Source: Candidatus Onthocola stercoravium (lineage in GTDB: Bacteria; Bacillota_I; Bacilli_A; RF39; UBA660). From it: a DNA stretch of 18,098 nt. Position numbers and translations under genes: made by a program. The notes under the pieces are model-generated. The model saw only the letters and a program-made list of their open reading frames with translations, had not been told where the DNA came from and did no database searches. The stretch spans positions 1 to 18,098 of the forward strand of contig DVHV01000010.1 of the NCBI GenBank assembly GCA_018711775.1. Direction: 5' to 3'. Numbering within the stretch: the stretch's first letter is position 1; the number at the start of each line of letters is the position of its first letter. This document shows, piece by piece, positions 7,194 through 13,711 of this stretch.

Positions 7194-8081
7194 CTACTTC
7201 AATCTCTCCTTTATTATATCATCACTTTCCAATTTACCAATAAGCAAAGACGAATTATCATCATGTTTTAAATAATTACTATTAACTAAATCTTCCATAT
7301 AATTAGCATAACAATATTTACACATATGTTTACAAGTATTATACACCCCAATATCAACCATTTGGACACATTCACATTTATTTCCTTTACGCATTGTTTG
7401 CTTAGGATATTTCTTGCCCGTCATCTTTAAGGCTAACTCTTTTGAAATGCAATCACCTTTAATAAAACCATATTCCACCAAATTGCGATTTTCAAAACAA
7501 GTTTGCACAGTCATTCCATTATCCTGGGCATACTTACTAAAAGACTCTCCAATTTCCTTATACATGTCTTCAGTAAAAGATTTTGGTTTTAAATATCCCA
7601 TATTCTTCTGCACGTTTTTATAATCATCTAAAAAAGAAACAATAATTCTATTTACATAACCATTAAGTAGTTCACACATTCTTTTGAATGCTCTTTTATG
7701 ATATTCCATGGTATACACATCGTTTATAAAAATCGGATCATACCTAATAACTATATTATCAGCCCCAATAATCTTGGATATTTCTTTTATTCCGTCGATA
7801 ACTTTACTCTTATCAGGAACATTTGGCTCTATTTCTTTTTTATAAGGTGTAAGTGTCACATGAAATAATATTGGCTTATCAAACATAGATAAATAAGGAA
7901 TAATTGGTAAAGGATTTTTAGTACAAAAGAAAAACATACCGACATTACTAAAATTAATGCGACTTACTAGCTTAGGATTAAAAGGATTCCTAACATCGAC
8001 GAATCCCTCTTCCCATCTTTTTACAAACCACTTGCTATAAAAAGCCACTATATCTGTTCTACCACTTACAAATAAAATCAT
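7194..8081 (-). CDS. DUF1848 family protein with C-terminal radical-SAM-like CX3CX2C motif
   Basis: The 295 residues match the DUF1848 family: SGRTDIVAFYSKWF near the N-terminus, VRNPFNPKLVSRI, then FFFCTKNPLPIIPYL, as in other members. The function of the family is not established to my knowledge. The C-terminal part carries CEC (C236, C238) and then C250-x3-C254-x2-C257 followed by YAN. This cysteine spacing is that of radical SAM enzymes, but it lies at the C-terminus rather than at the start of a barrel. A bound iron-sulfur cluster is a reasonable inference. The ATG at 8081 is preceded by GTGAT five bases upstream. It sits 46 bases after the ligase gene, so a link to DNA repair is suggested by context only. 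Confidence 0.82.
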   Translation of the reverse strand: MILFVSGRTDIVAFYSKWFVKRWEEGFVDVRNPFNPKLVSRINFSNVGMFFFCTKNPLPIIPYLSMFDKPILFHVTLTPYKKEIEPNVPDKSKVIDGIKEISKIIGADNIVIRYDPIFINDVYTMEYHKRAFKRMCELLNGYVNRIIVSFLDDYKNVQKNMGYLKPKSFTEDMYKEIGESFSKYAQDNGMTVQTCFENRNLVEYGFIKGDCISKELALKMTGKKYPKQTMRKGNKCECVQMVDIGVYNTCKHMCKYCYANYMEDLVNSNYLKHDDNSSLLIGKLESDDIIKERLK

Positions 8082-8097
8082 AATTTATCACATAACT

Positions 8098-8126
8098 ATT
8101 TAACCAAAAATAATTAAAAAAGACAA
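8098..8126 (-). promoter_or_regulatory. Candidate promoter between the ligase and DUF1848 genes
   Basis: On the minus strand TTGTCT (plus 8121-8126) is 17 bases from TTAAAT (plus 8098-8103), which has TGG directly before it. This would give the DUF1848 gene its own start even though it lies just after the ligase stop. In such AT-rich DNA chance matches are common. Confidence 0.4.
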
Positions 8127-8127
8127 C

Positions 8128-8988
8128 CTACATAAAAGGATGCCTTAACAAATTACCTTTAGTTTTCTCTAAATAATTGATTGTTACTTTAATATTTGGT
8201 TCAATAAATATTCCATCACCTTCATAATTACAAAATGGATTACTTGTTTTTTTCTTAGCTAAAACTTCTTTAGTTATATCTTTATTGTTACTAACTTTTA
8301 TCTTACCAACATAATATAGTTTATTATTTTTCTTTTCTCCAAGTAACAAACTATAACTTGTACTATTTTTAACATAACCTCCGATATAAAACTCATCAGT
8401 TTGATAATTCTTTAACTTAATCCACACATTACTTCTTTTATTAACATAATACTTACTTGTCTTTTCCTTAGCAACAATTCCTTCAAGTCCCATTTTTTTA
8501 ACGGATGCAAATAACTTTTTCCCATCACTATAAACTTTGGATTTAACAAAATAATCAGTATCTTTATATTGATCTAATATCTTCTTTCGCTCTACTAATG
8601 TTTTATTAGTTAAATCCTTATTCTGATAAATAATATCAAATGCTACAAACTGAACCGGATTATCAAAACTCATCTTTTTAATTCTTTCTGAATTCTTTAT
8701 TCTAAGCCTTTTTTGTAAACTACTAAAAGATGGTTTACCCTTATCAAATAAAACTATTTCTCCATCAAATATACAAAAGTCTCTTTCCACAATATTTTTA
8801 ATACCAAATAACTCCGGAAATAAATGAGTTACATCAACATTATTTCTGGTCCTTATATTTATTTTTTCTCTACATACATAAACTAATGCTCTTATTCCAT
8901 CAAACTTTATTTCATATAAATATTTATTTTCAAAATCAAAAGGTATCACCGCAAGTAACATCGGTTTTATATTTTTATCATCAAACAT
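8128..8988 (-). CDS. ATP-dependent DNA ligase, LigD ligase-domain type, stand-alone
   Basis: This 286-residue enzyme seals DNA nicks and ends using ATP. The nucleotidyltransferase domain has motif I KFDG with the adenylated lysine K28, then IRTRNN, the FDGEIVLFD block (motif III region), EGIVAKEKTSKY (motif IV) and WIKLKN (motif V). The final 90 residues fit the OB fold. Length matches the isolated ligase domain of LigD rather than a full replicative ligase, and the missing polymerase and phosphoesterase domains are encoded 2 kb downstream. Its ATG lies inside the end of the Ku gene (eight-base overlap), so translation is probably coupled to Ku, the protein that recruits end-joining ligases. 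Confidence 0.93.
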   Translation of the reverse strand: MFDDKNIKPMLLAVIPFDFENKYLYEIKFDGIRALVYVCREKINIRTRNNVDVTHLFPELFGIKNIVERDFCIFDGEIVLFDKGKPSFSSLQKRLRIKNSERIKKMSFDNPVQFVAFDIIYQNKDLTNKTLVERKKILDQYKDTDYFVKSKVYSDGKKLFASVKKMGLEGIVAKEKTSKYYVNKRSNVWIKLKNYQTDEFYIGGYVKNSTSYSLLLGEKKNNKLYYVGKIKVSNNKDITKEVLAKKKTSNPFCNYEGDGIFIEPNIKVTINYLEKTKGNLLRHPFM

Positions 8989-9721
8989 TTTTCAAACTTA
9001 ACTCCAAGGCCTGCATCAAATCTTTAATATTATTCTTTTGTTTTGCTTTAACAGTTTTAGGTTTCATTCCCTTTTGTTTTTCTTTAATGGCTTCTTTAAT
9101 ATTTTCCTGATATTCATCGACATATTCTTCTGGTTTAAATTTCATCTTTAAAGAATCGATCAATTTCATCGCCAAATCCAATTCTTTTTTTGTATATTTC
9201 GCCGAGGATACTGCATCTGGAATTATTATCTCTTCATTAAAATAAAGCGTGCTCATAATCATATTATCCCCCATCATTCTAATGGCCACATAATAAAATT
9301 TGGTGGATAAAATTGTCTTAGCAATTGCTATTCTTTTGCTTTTTTCTAAAGCATCCCGAAATAAACTAAAAGCTTTACTCTTACTTGGCACTGAAACCAC
9401 ATAACTTTTCTCATAAAAAACTGGATCGATCTCAGATGTTCCAACAAAACCGACGATTTCGATGTTACCTTCAGTCTCTACTCGCAAATTTTTAAGTTCT
9501 TCACTCGTAAGTGTTATATATTTATCCTCATTTATTTTATATCCTTTAATTATATCTTCTTGTTTAACCTCTTTTTTACAATGTGGACAATACTTGACAT
9601 ATTTTATCCGTGTCAAACATTTTTTATGAAGTTGATTAAATGACACATCATTATCTTGTAATATGGGGTTAATGGTAATTGGAATATTTACTAATCCAAA
9701 AGAAATACTACTTTTTTTCAT
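8981..9721 (-). CDS. ku: Ku, DNA end-binding protein of bacterial NHEJ
   Basis: Bacterial Ku forms a homodimeric ring that threads onto double-strand break ends and recruits LigD. The 246-residue protein opens with ISFGLVNIPITI, has the FNQLHKKC region, a C45-x2-C48 pair followed by the IIKGYKI segment (58-63), and the FVGTSEIDPVFYEKSY stretch, all expected positions in the family. The C-terminus ends soon after the core in LMQALELSLKNV and lacks the long lysine-rich tail found in several larger Ku proteins. Its ATG overlaps the preceding oxidoreductase stop by one base (TAATG), with GAGGA as ribosome binding site, and its end overlaps the ligase start, so all three are probably one transcript. 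Confidence 0.95.
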   Translation of the reverse strand: MKKSSISFGLVNIPITINPILQDNDVSFNQLHKKCLTRIKYVKYCPHCKKEVKQEDIIKGYKINEDKYITLTSEELKNLRVETEGNIEIVGFVGTSEIDPVFYEKSYVVSVPSKSKAFSLFRDALEKSKRIAIAKTILSTKFYYVAIRMMGDNMIMSTLYFNEEIIIPDAVSSAKYTKKELDLAMKLIDSLKMKFKPEEYVDEYQENIKEAIKEKQKGMKPKTVKAKQKNNIKDLMQALELSLKNV

Positions 9722-11166
9722 TAATCTTCCTCACTATCTTTAAATGTTATATCATGATTACTTGGTCCTTCGATACACTTGCCGTCGATATCATATCTCG
9801 AACCATGACACAAACAATCCCAAGTCTTTTCTATTTCATTAAACACTAACCCACATTTCATATGTGGACATCTATTTAATACAATATGTTCCTTATTATT
9901 TTCATCCTTATAAATTGCCACATTTTTACCATCTAACTTAGTATAAATAACTCTCCTATTATTCACATTTCCTTTATTACTCTTTAAAATTGCTTTCACG
10001 CTACCATAAGCATCGGGGAAAAACCTAACAACTTTATTCCAACTCAAAAGTCTATCCGGTCTAAAAAGTTCAATATACTTATTTTGCCTTTTCAAAATAA
10101 TATCGCGCAATATCATACTAGCTAGTGTTGCATTAGTCATTCCCCAAGTATTATATCCACATGCAATTAACACGCCATCATCATCTTCATCTAGTTTTCC
10201 TATCAAAGGTAAATAATCATTAGTTATAATATCTTTATTACTCCATACATAATCAAAATTATATTTTTTCTTTAAGTTTTCAAAATTACCTTTAATACTT
10301 TTAATATTAGGACTAGCAAGCGAATTAGTTAAATAAATTAAATAATTATTTTTGTCATCTTGATGATATCTATATGATATTGTTTCATCATCAATATTAA
10401 TAGCATTTACATTTTTAAATTCTCTAACCTTTACAGCTCCAACATAAGAAGTTTCTACATGATTTTTAAATGGAAACAACAATGGTAAAATAAAATATGG
10501 ATAATGTGTAGCAATTACTACATGCCTACATTTAATAACATGATTATTTACATAGCATTTGCATATTCCATCTTCTCTACTTATCTTTTCTAAATTAGAG
10601 TTTTCGTAAACACATTCCTGCAAAATATTTTTTAATCCAATTACATATTTAACTGGATGAAACATATAAGTATCACTTACTTTAATTGCATATTTAAAGT
10701 TTTCTCCATTCTCTACAAATTCAGCAGCAACACCCGATTCCTTCAAAAAATTATATTCTTCTAACAATTTCACTTTATTTTCTTCATCATTAGTAAAAAG
10801 AAGTGATTCCGATTTTTTCAAATCACAAAGTATATTTTCTTTATCAATTACTCTTTTTAATTCTTTTACTGCTGTTATTTGGCTTTCTAAATATCCCTTA
10901 GCGAGATCTACCTTACCAAATTTGCGAATATTCATGTATTCTTTTTCCTGCAAATAAGTAATCTTCGCCGTACTTCTAGCAGTTACTCCTTCACCACATT
11001 TATTACGTTCAATAAGTAGTGTCTTGACATTGTTTTTACGCAACTGATAAAGGGTCGACATTCCTGTAATTCCTCCACCGACAACTAACGTATCACATTC
11101 TAAATCCTTTGTTACTCGCTTTAAAGCCTTATTTTTTACATCTAACCATATACTTTTATTTTTCAT
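9721..11166 (-). CDS. FAD-dependent oxidoreductase with C-terminal Rieske [2Fe-2S] domain
   Basis: The 481-residue protein resembles Bacillus subtilis YhfW. The N-terminal DAO-type fold has the FAD dinucleotide motif GGGITG (30-35), then an acidic Glu at the end of strand 2 and the RSTAKITYLQ segment typical of the group. The C-terminal Rieske domain has C433-x-H435 and C451-x2-H454, ligating a [2Fe-2S] cluster. Substrate and electron acceptor are unknown. Codons in frame at 11175 (GTG) and 11172 (ATG) exist, but GTGAT ends four bases before the ATG at 11166, which gives MKNKSIW. Its stop overlaps the Ku start, so this redox enzyme heads the end-joining operon. No strong promoter is visible in the 90 bases upstream. 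Confidence 0.9.
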   Translation of the reverse strand: MKNKSIWLDVKNKALKRVTKDLECDTLVVGGGITGMSTLYQLRKNNVKTLLIERNKCGEGVTARSTAKITYLQEKEYMNIRKFGKVDLAKGYLESQITAVKELKRVIDKENILCDLKKSESLLFTNDEENKVKLLEEYNFLKESGVAAEFVENGENFKYAIKVSDTYMFHPVKYVIGLKNILQECVYENSNLEKISREDGICKCYVNNHVIKCRHVVIATHYPYFILPLLFPFKNHVETSYVGAVKVREFKNVNAINIDDETISYRYHQDDKNNYLIYLTNSLASPNIKSIKGNFENLKKKYNFDYVWSNKDIITNDYLPLIGKLDEDDDGVLIACGYNTWGMTNATLASMILRDIILKRQNKYIELFRPDRLLSWNKVVRFFPDAYGSVKAILKSNKGNVNNRRVIYTKLDGKNVAIYKDENNKEHIVLNRCPHMKCGLVFNEIEKTWDCLCHGSRYDIDGKCIEGPSNHDITFKDSEED

Positions 11167-11185
11167 AAGCATCACTATTAGTATG

Positions 11186-11225
11186 AGGCAAAATTAACAT
11201 TTTAAACTCCCTCTAGGCAAATTAA
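11186..11225. repeat. Short direct repeat in the 11167-11257 intergenic region
   Basis: AGGCAAAATTAA at 11186-11197 recurs as AGGCAAATTAA at 11215-11225, 29 bases further. The pair lies just upstream of the oxidoreductase-Ku operon and before the truncated coiled-coil frame. It could be a paired operator site; in AT-rich DNA it may be chance. Confidence 0.25.
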
Positions 11226-11257
11226 TTGTAGACCATCTAGAAGAAAAAATAGATGCT

Positions 11258-11656
11258 TTGCTTGAACAAAATAATGTCAATAATCCATCTACAGATGATA
11301 ATACAAACAATGTAACTAACGATGGCGAAGGAGAAACAACAACTGACACTTCTAAAATTACTTCGACAATTTCTGATTACAATTCTGAAGCCGAAGAAAT
11401 TCAAAGTTCAATTGAAAATTTAAATGTCCCAAGTAATCGTAGTGATGCAATCGACTTATATTGGGAATGGAAATCTACAATTGAAGATTTAGAAAACCGC
11501 TTAGATAGTTATGAAAATGAATTAGAAAGAATGTATCGTAATAATGAACTATCATATACTGACTTTAGAACATTCGATGATCAAATCGAAGATATTGAAA
11601 GTATTTTAGACCGTGCTGAAGACGAACTAGAACGTCAAACAAATTATGATGATTAA
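11258..11656 (+). pseudogene. Probable 5'-truncated gene for an acidic coiled-coil protein
   Basis: The longest frame with a permitted start gives 132 residues from a TTG at 11258, but there is no ribosome binding site before it and no promoter I can see. The same frame stays open upstream to 11198 and encodes sensible residues (KLIVDHLEEKIDALLEQ), so the visible part looks like the C-terminal half of a longer protein whose N-terminus, probably a signal peptide or anchor, is lost. What remains is a Thr/Asn/Asp-rich linker (about residues 5-35) and a Glu-rich helical region with coiled-coil character (about 45-128). A good terminator follows. I do not recognise the family. An ATT start at 11225 after AGG is an alternative that would make it intact. 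Confidence 0.5.
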
Positions 11657-11681
11657 CAAGCACTTAACATGCTTGTTTTTT
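11655..11681 (+). terminator. Intrinsic terminator after the coiled-coil gene remnant
   Basis: An eight-base-pair stem (AACAAGCA 11655-11662, TGCTTGTT 11670-11677) with a seven-base loop runs into T's to 11681. The first two bases overlap the TAA stop codon, the same arrangement as at 4120. Confidence 0.85.
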
Positions 11682-11717
11682 ATTGGCAAAATTTAGCAAT
11701 CATTTGTTCGTAAAATG

Positions 11718-11726
11718 TGTTATAAT
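11718..11726 (+). promoter_or_regulatory. Extended -10 promoter of the radical SAM/DUF4130/chaperonin operon
   Basis: Consensus TATAAT at 11721-11726 is preceded by TGT (11718-11720). No matching -35 lies 17 bases upstream. Transcription would start near 11733, exactly at the GGTGAT ribosome binding site (11733-11738), giving a leader of about ten bases. Confidence 0.6.
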
Positions 11727-11742
11727 ATTTTTGGTGATTATT

Positions 11743-12954
11743 ATGACTCTCGAAGAAAAACTAAAAATTCTTGCAGACAGCGCAAAATATGATGCATCAT
11801 GTTCCTCTAGTGGTAGCACCAGAAAAAATAAAAATGGCTTAGGTAATGCTGCAGTAAATGGCGTTTGCCACTCTTTTTCTGCTGATGGTAGATGTATTTC
11901 CCTACTCAAAATTCTCCTTACTAACTGTTGTATTTTTGATTGTAAATACTGTATCAATCGTCGAAGCAACAATATTCCAAGAGCCATATTTACTCCCGAA
12001 GAAATTTGTGAAATTACCATTAATTTTTATAAACGCAACTATATCGAAGGATTATTCTTAAGTTCCGGAATCATCAAAAATCCTGATTATACTATGGAAT
12101 TATTAATAAAAACTATTTATTTACTTCGAAATAAATATCATTTCAATGGTTATATTCATGCTAAAGCCATTCCTGGAGCAAGTGATGTTCTAATAAAAAA
12201 ACTAGGAAAATTAGTAGATAGAATGAGCACTAATATTGAGCTGCCTAGTGATAACAGCCTAAAACTACTAGCCCCCAATAAAAATAGCAAGGATATCAAC
12301 CACATTATGTCTACTGTAAAAAATAACACTAATAAATATTTTGCTCCCGCTGGTCAAAGTACCCAAATGATCATCGGTGCCACTAAAGAAACAGATAAAG
12401 ATATAATGACTAAAAGTAGCACAATGTATAAAAACTATCATTTAAAAAGAGTCTTTTATTCGGCTTACATCCCTGTCAATAAAGATTCCTTGCTACCTAC
12501 AATTACTACTCCCCCCTTAATCCGTGAAAACCGGCTTTACCAAGCTGACTGGTTATTAAGGTTTTACAACTTTACCGTTGATGACTTATTTGATAAAAAC
12601 GAAAACTTTAATATTTTAGTTGACCCCAAAACTGACTGGGCCTTAAAACATTTAGAATATTATCCTAAAGAAATTAACACTGCAACATTTAATGATTTAA
12701 TTAGAATACCAGGAATTGGATTAACATCCGCCAAGAAGATAATTTCATCCCGAAAATATTTTACTATCGAATTTGCTGATTTAAAAAAGATGGGAATCAG
12801 TTTAAAAAAAGCCAAATACTTTATTACTTGTAATCATAAATATTTTGTTGACCCAACCACTCTTACTAAAAGTATCATCACCCAAAATCTAATTGCTCTA
12901 GAACCGACTTTAAAACCTAAAGTTGTTCAACTAAGCCTATTTCCTAATGAATAA
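11743..12954 (+). CDS. Putative DNA modification/repair radical SAM protein (rSAM_link_UDG type)
   Basis: This 403-residue protein fits the TIGR03916-type family of radical SAM proteins linked to uracil-DNA glycosylase-like partners. The cluster motif is C63-x3-C67-x2-C70 in NCCIFDCKYC; the extended N-terminal Cys-rich lead-in (C20, C42, C51) is also family-like. Residues about 315-365 form helix-hairpin-helix DNA-binding repeats (IPGIGLTSAKKI). The C-terminus contains QLSLF (396-400), the consensus peptide for binding the replication sliding clamp. The reaction is not known; repair or editing of a DNA base is the usual proposal. A frame extends upstream to 11683, but the promoter and GGTGAT four bases before the ATG at 11743 fix the start. 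It overlaps the DUF4130 gene by eight bases. Confidence 0.9.
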   Translation: MTLEEKLKILADSAKYDASCSSSGSTRKNKNGLGNAAVNGVCHSFSADGRCISLLKILLTNCCIFDCKYCINRRSNNIPRAIFTPEEICEITINFYKRNYIEGLFLSSGIIKNPDYTMELLIKTIYLLRNKYHFNGYIHAKAIPGASDVLIKKLGKLVDRMSTNIELPSDNSLKLLAPNKNSKDINHIMSTVKNNTNKYFAPAGQSTQMIIGATKETDKDIMTKSSTMYKNYHLKRVFYSAYIPVNKDSLLPTITTPPLIRENRLYQADWLLRFYNFTVDDLFDKNENFNILVDPKTDWALKHLEYYPKEINTATFNDLIRIPGIGLTSAKKIISSRKYFTIEFADLKKMGISLKKAKYFITCNHKYFVDPTTLTKSIITQNLIALEPTLKPKVVQLSLFPNE

Positions 12955-13711
12955 TTACATAATAATTTATGATGGTACTTTTATTAATTTACTTACAACT
13001 ATAAAATATTTATTACAAGCAAATATCAAACCGCAAAAAATTGTTATCGAAGGTACATACTCTCCTAGTCTTTTTGAAACAATCATTAAACCTAATATTG
13101 ATAACGACCCAACGTTTATTACCAAAATTACTAAATTTAGCTCTAAAGAAATACTTAAATTAATAACTTATATCTTTTTAAGTAATGCCAAAAATAAAGA
13201 ATTAGTACTATACTATTTAATTTTAAATACTTTTATTTATAAAGATAAAATAATATATCAACGCAATTTGAATTGTGTTAATACTGCTTTTAAACTCGCT
13301 CATCATGTTAGCAGTGAAAATCATAAGATGAAAGGATTTACTAGATTTAAAATGATTAACAACAAATTCTTATATGCGGAAATATCACCAGATAACAACA
13401 TATTAGAACTACTATCAAAACATTTTCAAAAAAGACTTAAAAATGAACTGTGGATAATTAAAGATACCAACCGTAATATCCTAAGTATTTATGATTTAAA
13501 CGCTTATCACATTGTCTCCGGAGAAAATATAAAATTATTAGCATTAGAAAAGAATAACAATGATAACTACTACGAAAATTTATGGTGCATATTTTTTAAA
13601 ACAATAGCCATCAAAGAAAGAGAAAACAAAAAATGTCAAATGAGTTTTATGCCTAAAAAATATTGGCATAATATTATTGAAATGGAGGATTATAATGCAA
13701 AAAGTAATTAA
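12947..13711 (+). CDS. DUF4130 family probable DNA metabolism protein, partner of the radical SAM enzyme
   Basis: The 254-residue protein matches the TIGR03915/DUF4130 family that is nearly always encoded beside the rSAM_link_UDG enzyme. It starts with IIIYDGTFINLL, has the NHKMKGFTRFK motif near the middle followed by LYAEISPDNNILELLSKHF, and ends with IFFKTIAIKERENKKCQMSFMPKKYWHN, all family hallmarks. In many bacteria this domain is fused to a UDG-like glycosylase; here no glycosylase domain is attached and none lies in the window. The biochemical role is unknown. Its ATG overlaps the radical SAM stop (ATGAATAA), and its end overlaps the chaperonin start by 17 bases, so all three are one translationally coupled unit. 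Confidence 0.88.
   Translation: MNNYIIIYDGTFINLLTTIKYLLQANIKPQKIVIEGTYSPSLFETIIKPNIDNDPTFITKITKFSSKEILKLITYIFLSNAKNKELVLYYLILNTFIYKDKIIYQRNLNCVNTAFKLAHHVSSENHKMKGFTRFKMINNKFLYAEISPDNNILELLSKHFQKRLKNELWIIKDTNRNILSIYDLNAYHIVSGENIKLLALEKNNNDNYYENLWCIFFKTIAIKERENKKCQMSFMPKKYWHNIIEMEDYNAKSN

Noticed and set aside
11683..11742. Longer start for the radical SAM protein
   Set aside because: The upstream 20 codons overlap the promoter -10 box and lie before the predicted transcript start; the GGTGAT signal supports the ATG at 11743.
13677..13694. TTG start for the chaperonin at 13677
   Set aside because: These codons contain the GGAGG ribosome binding site itself, and the ATG at 13695 aligns with the usual chaperonin N-terminus.
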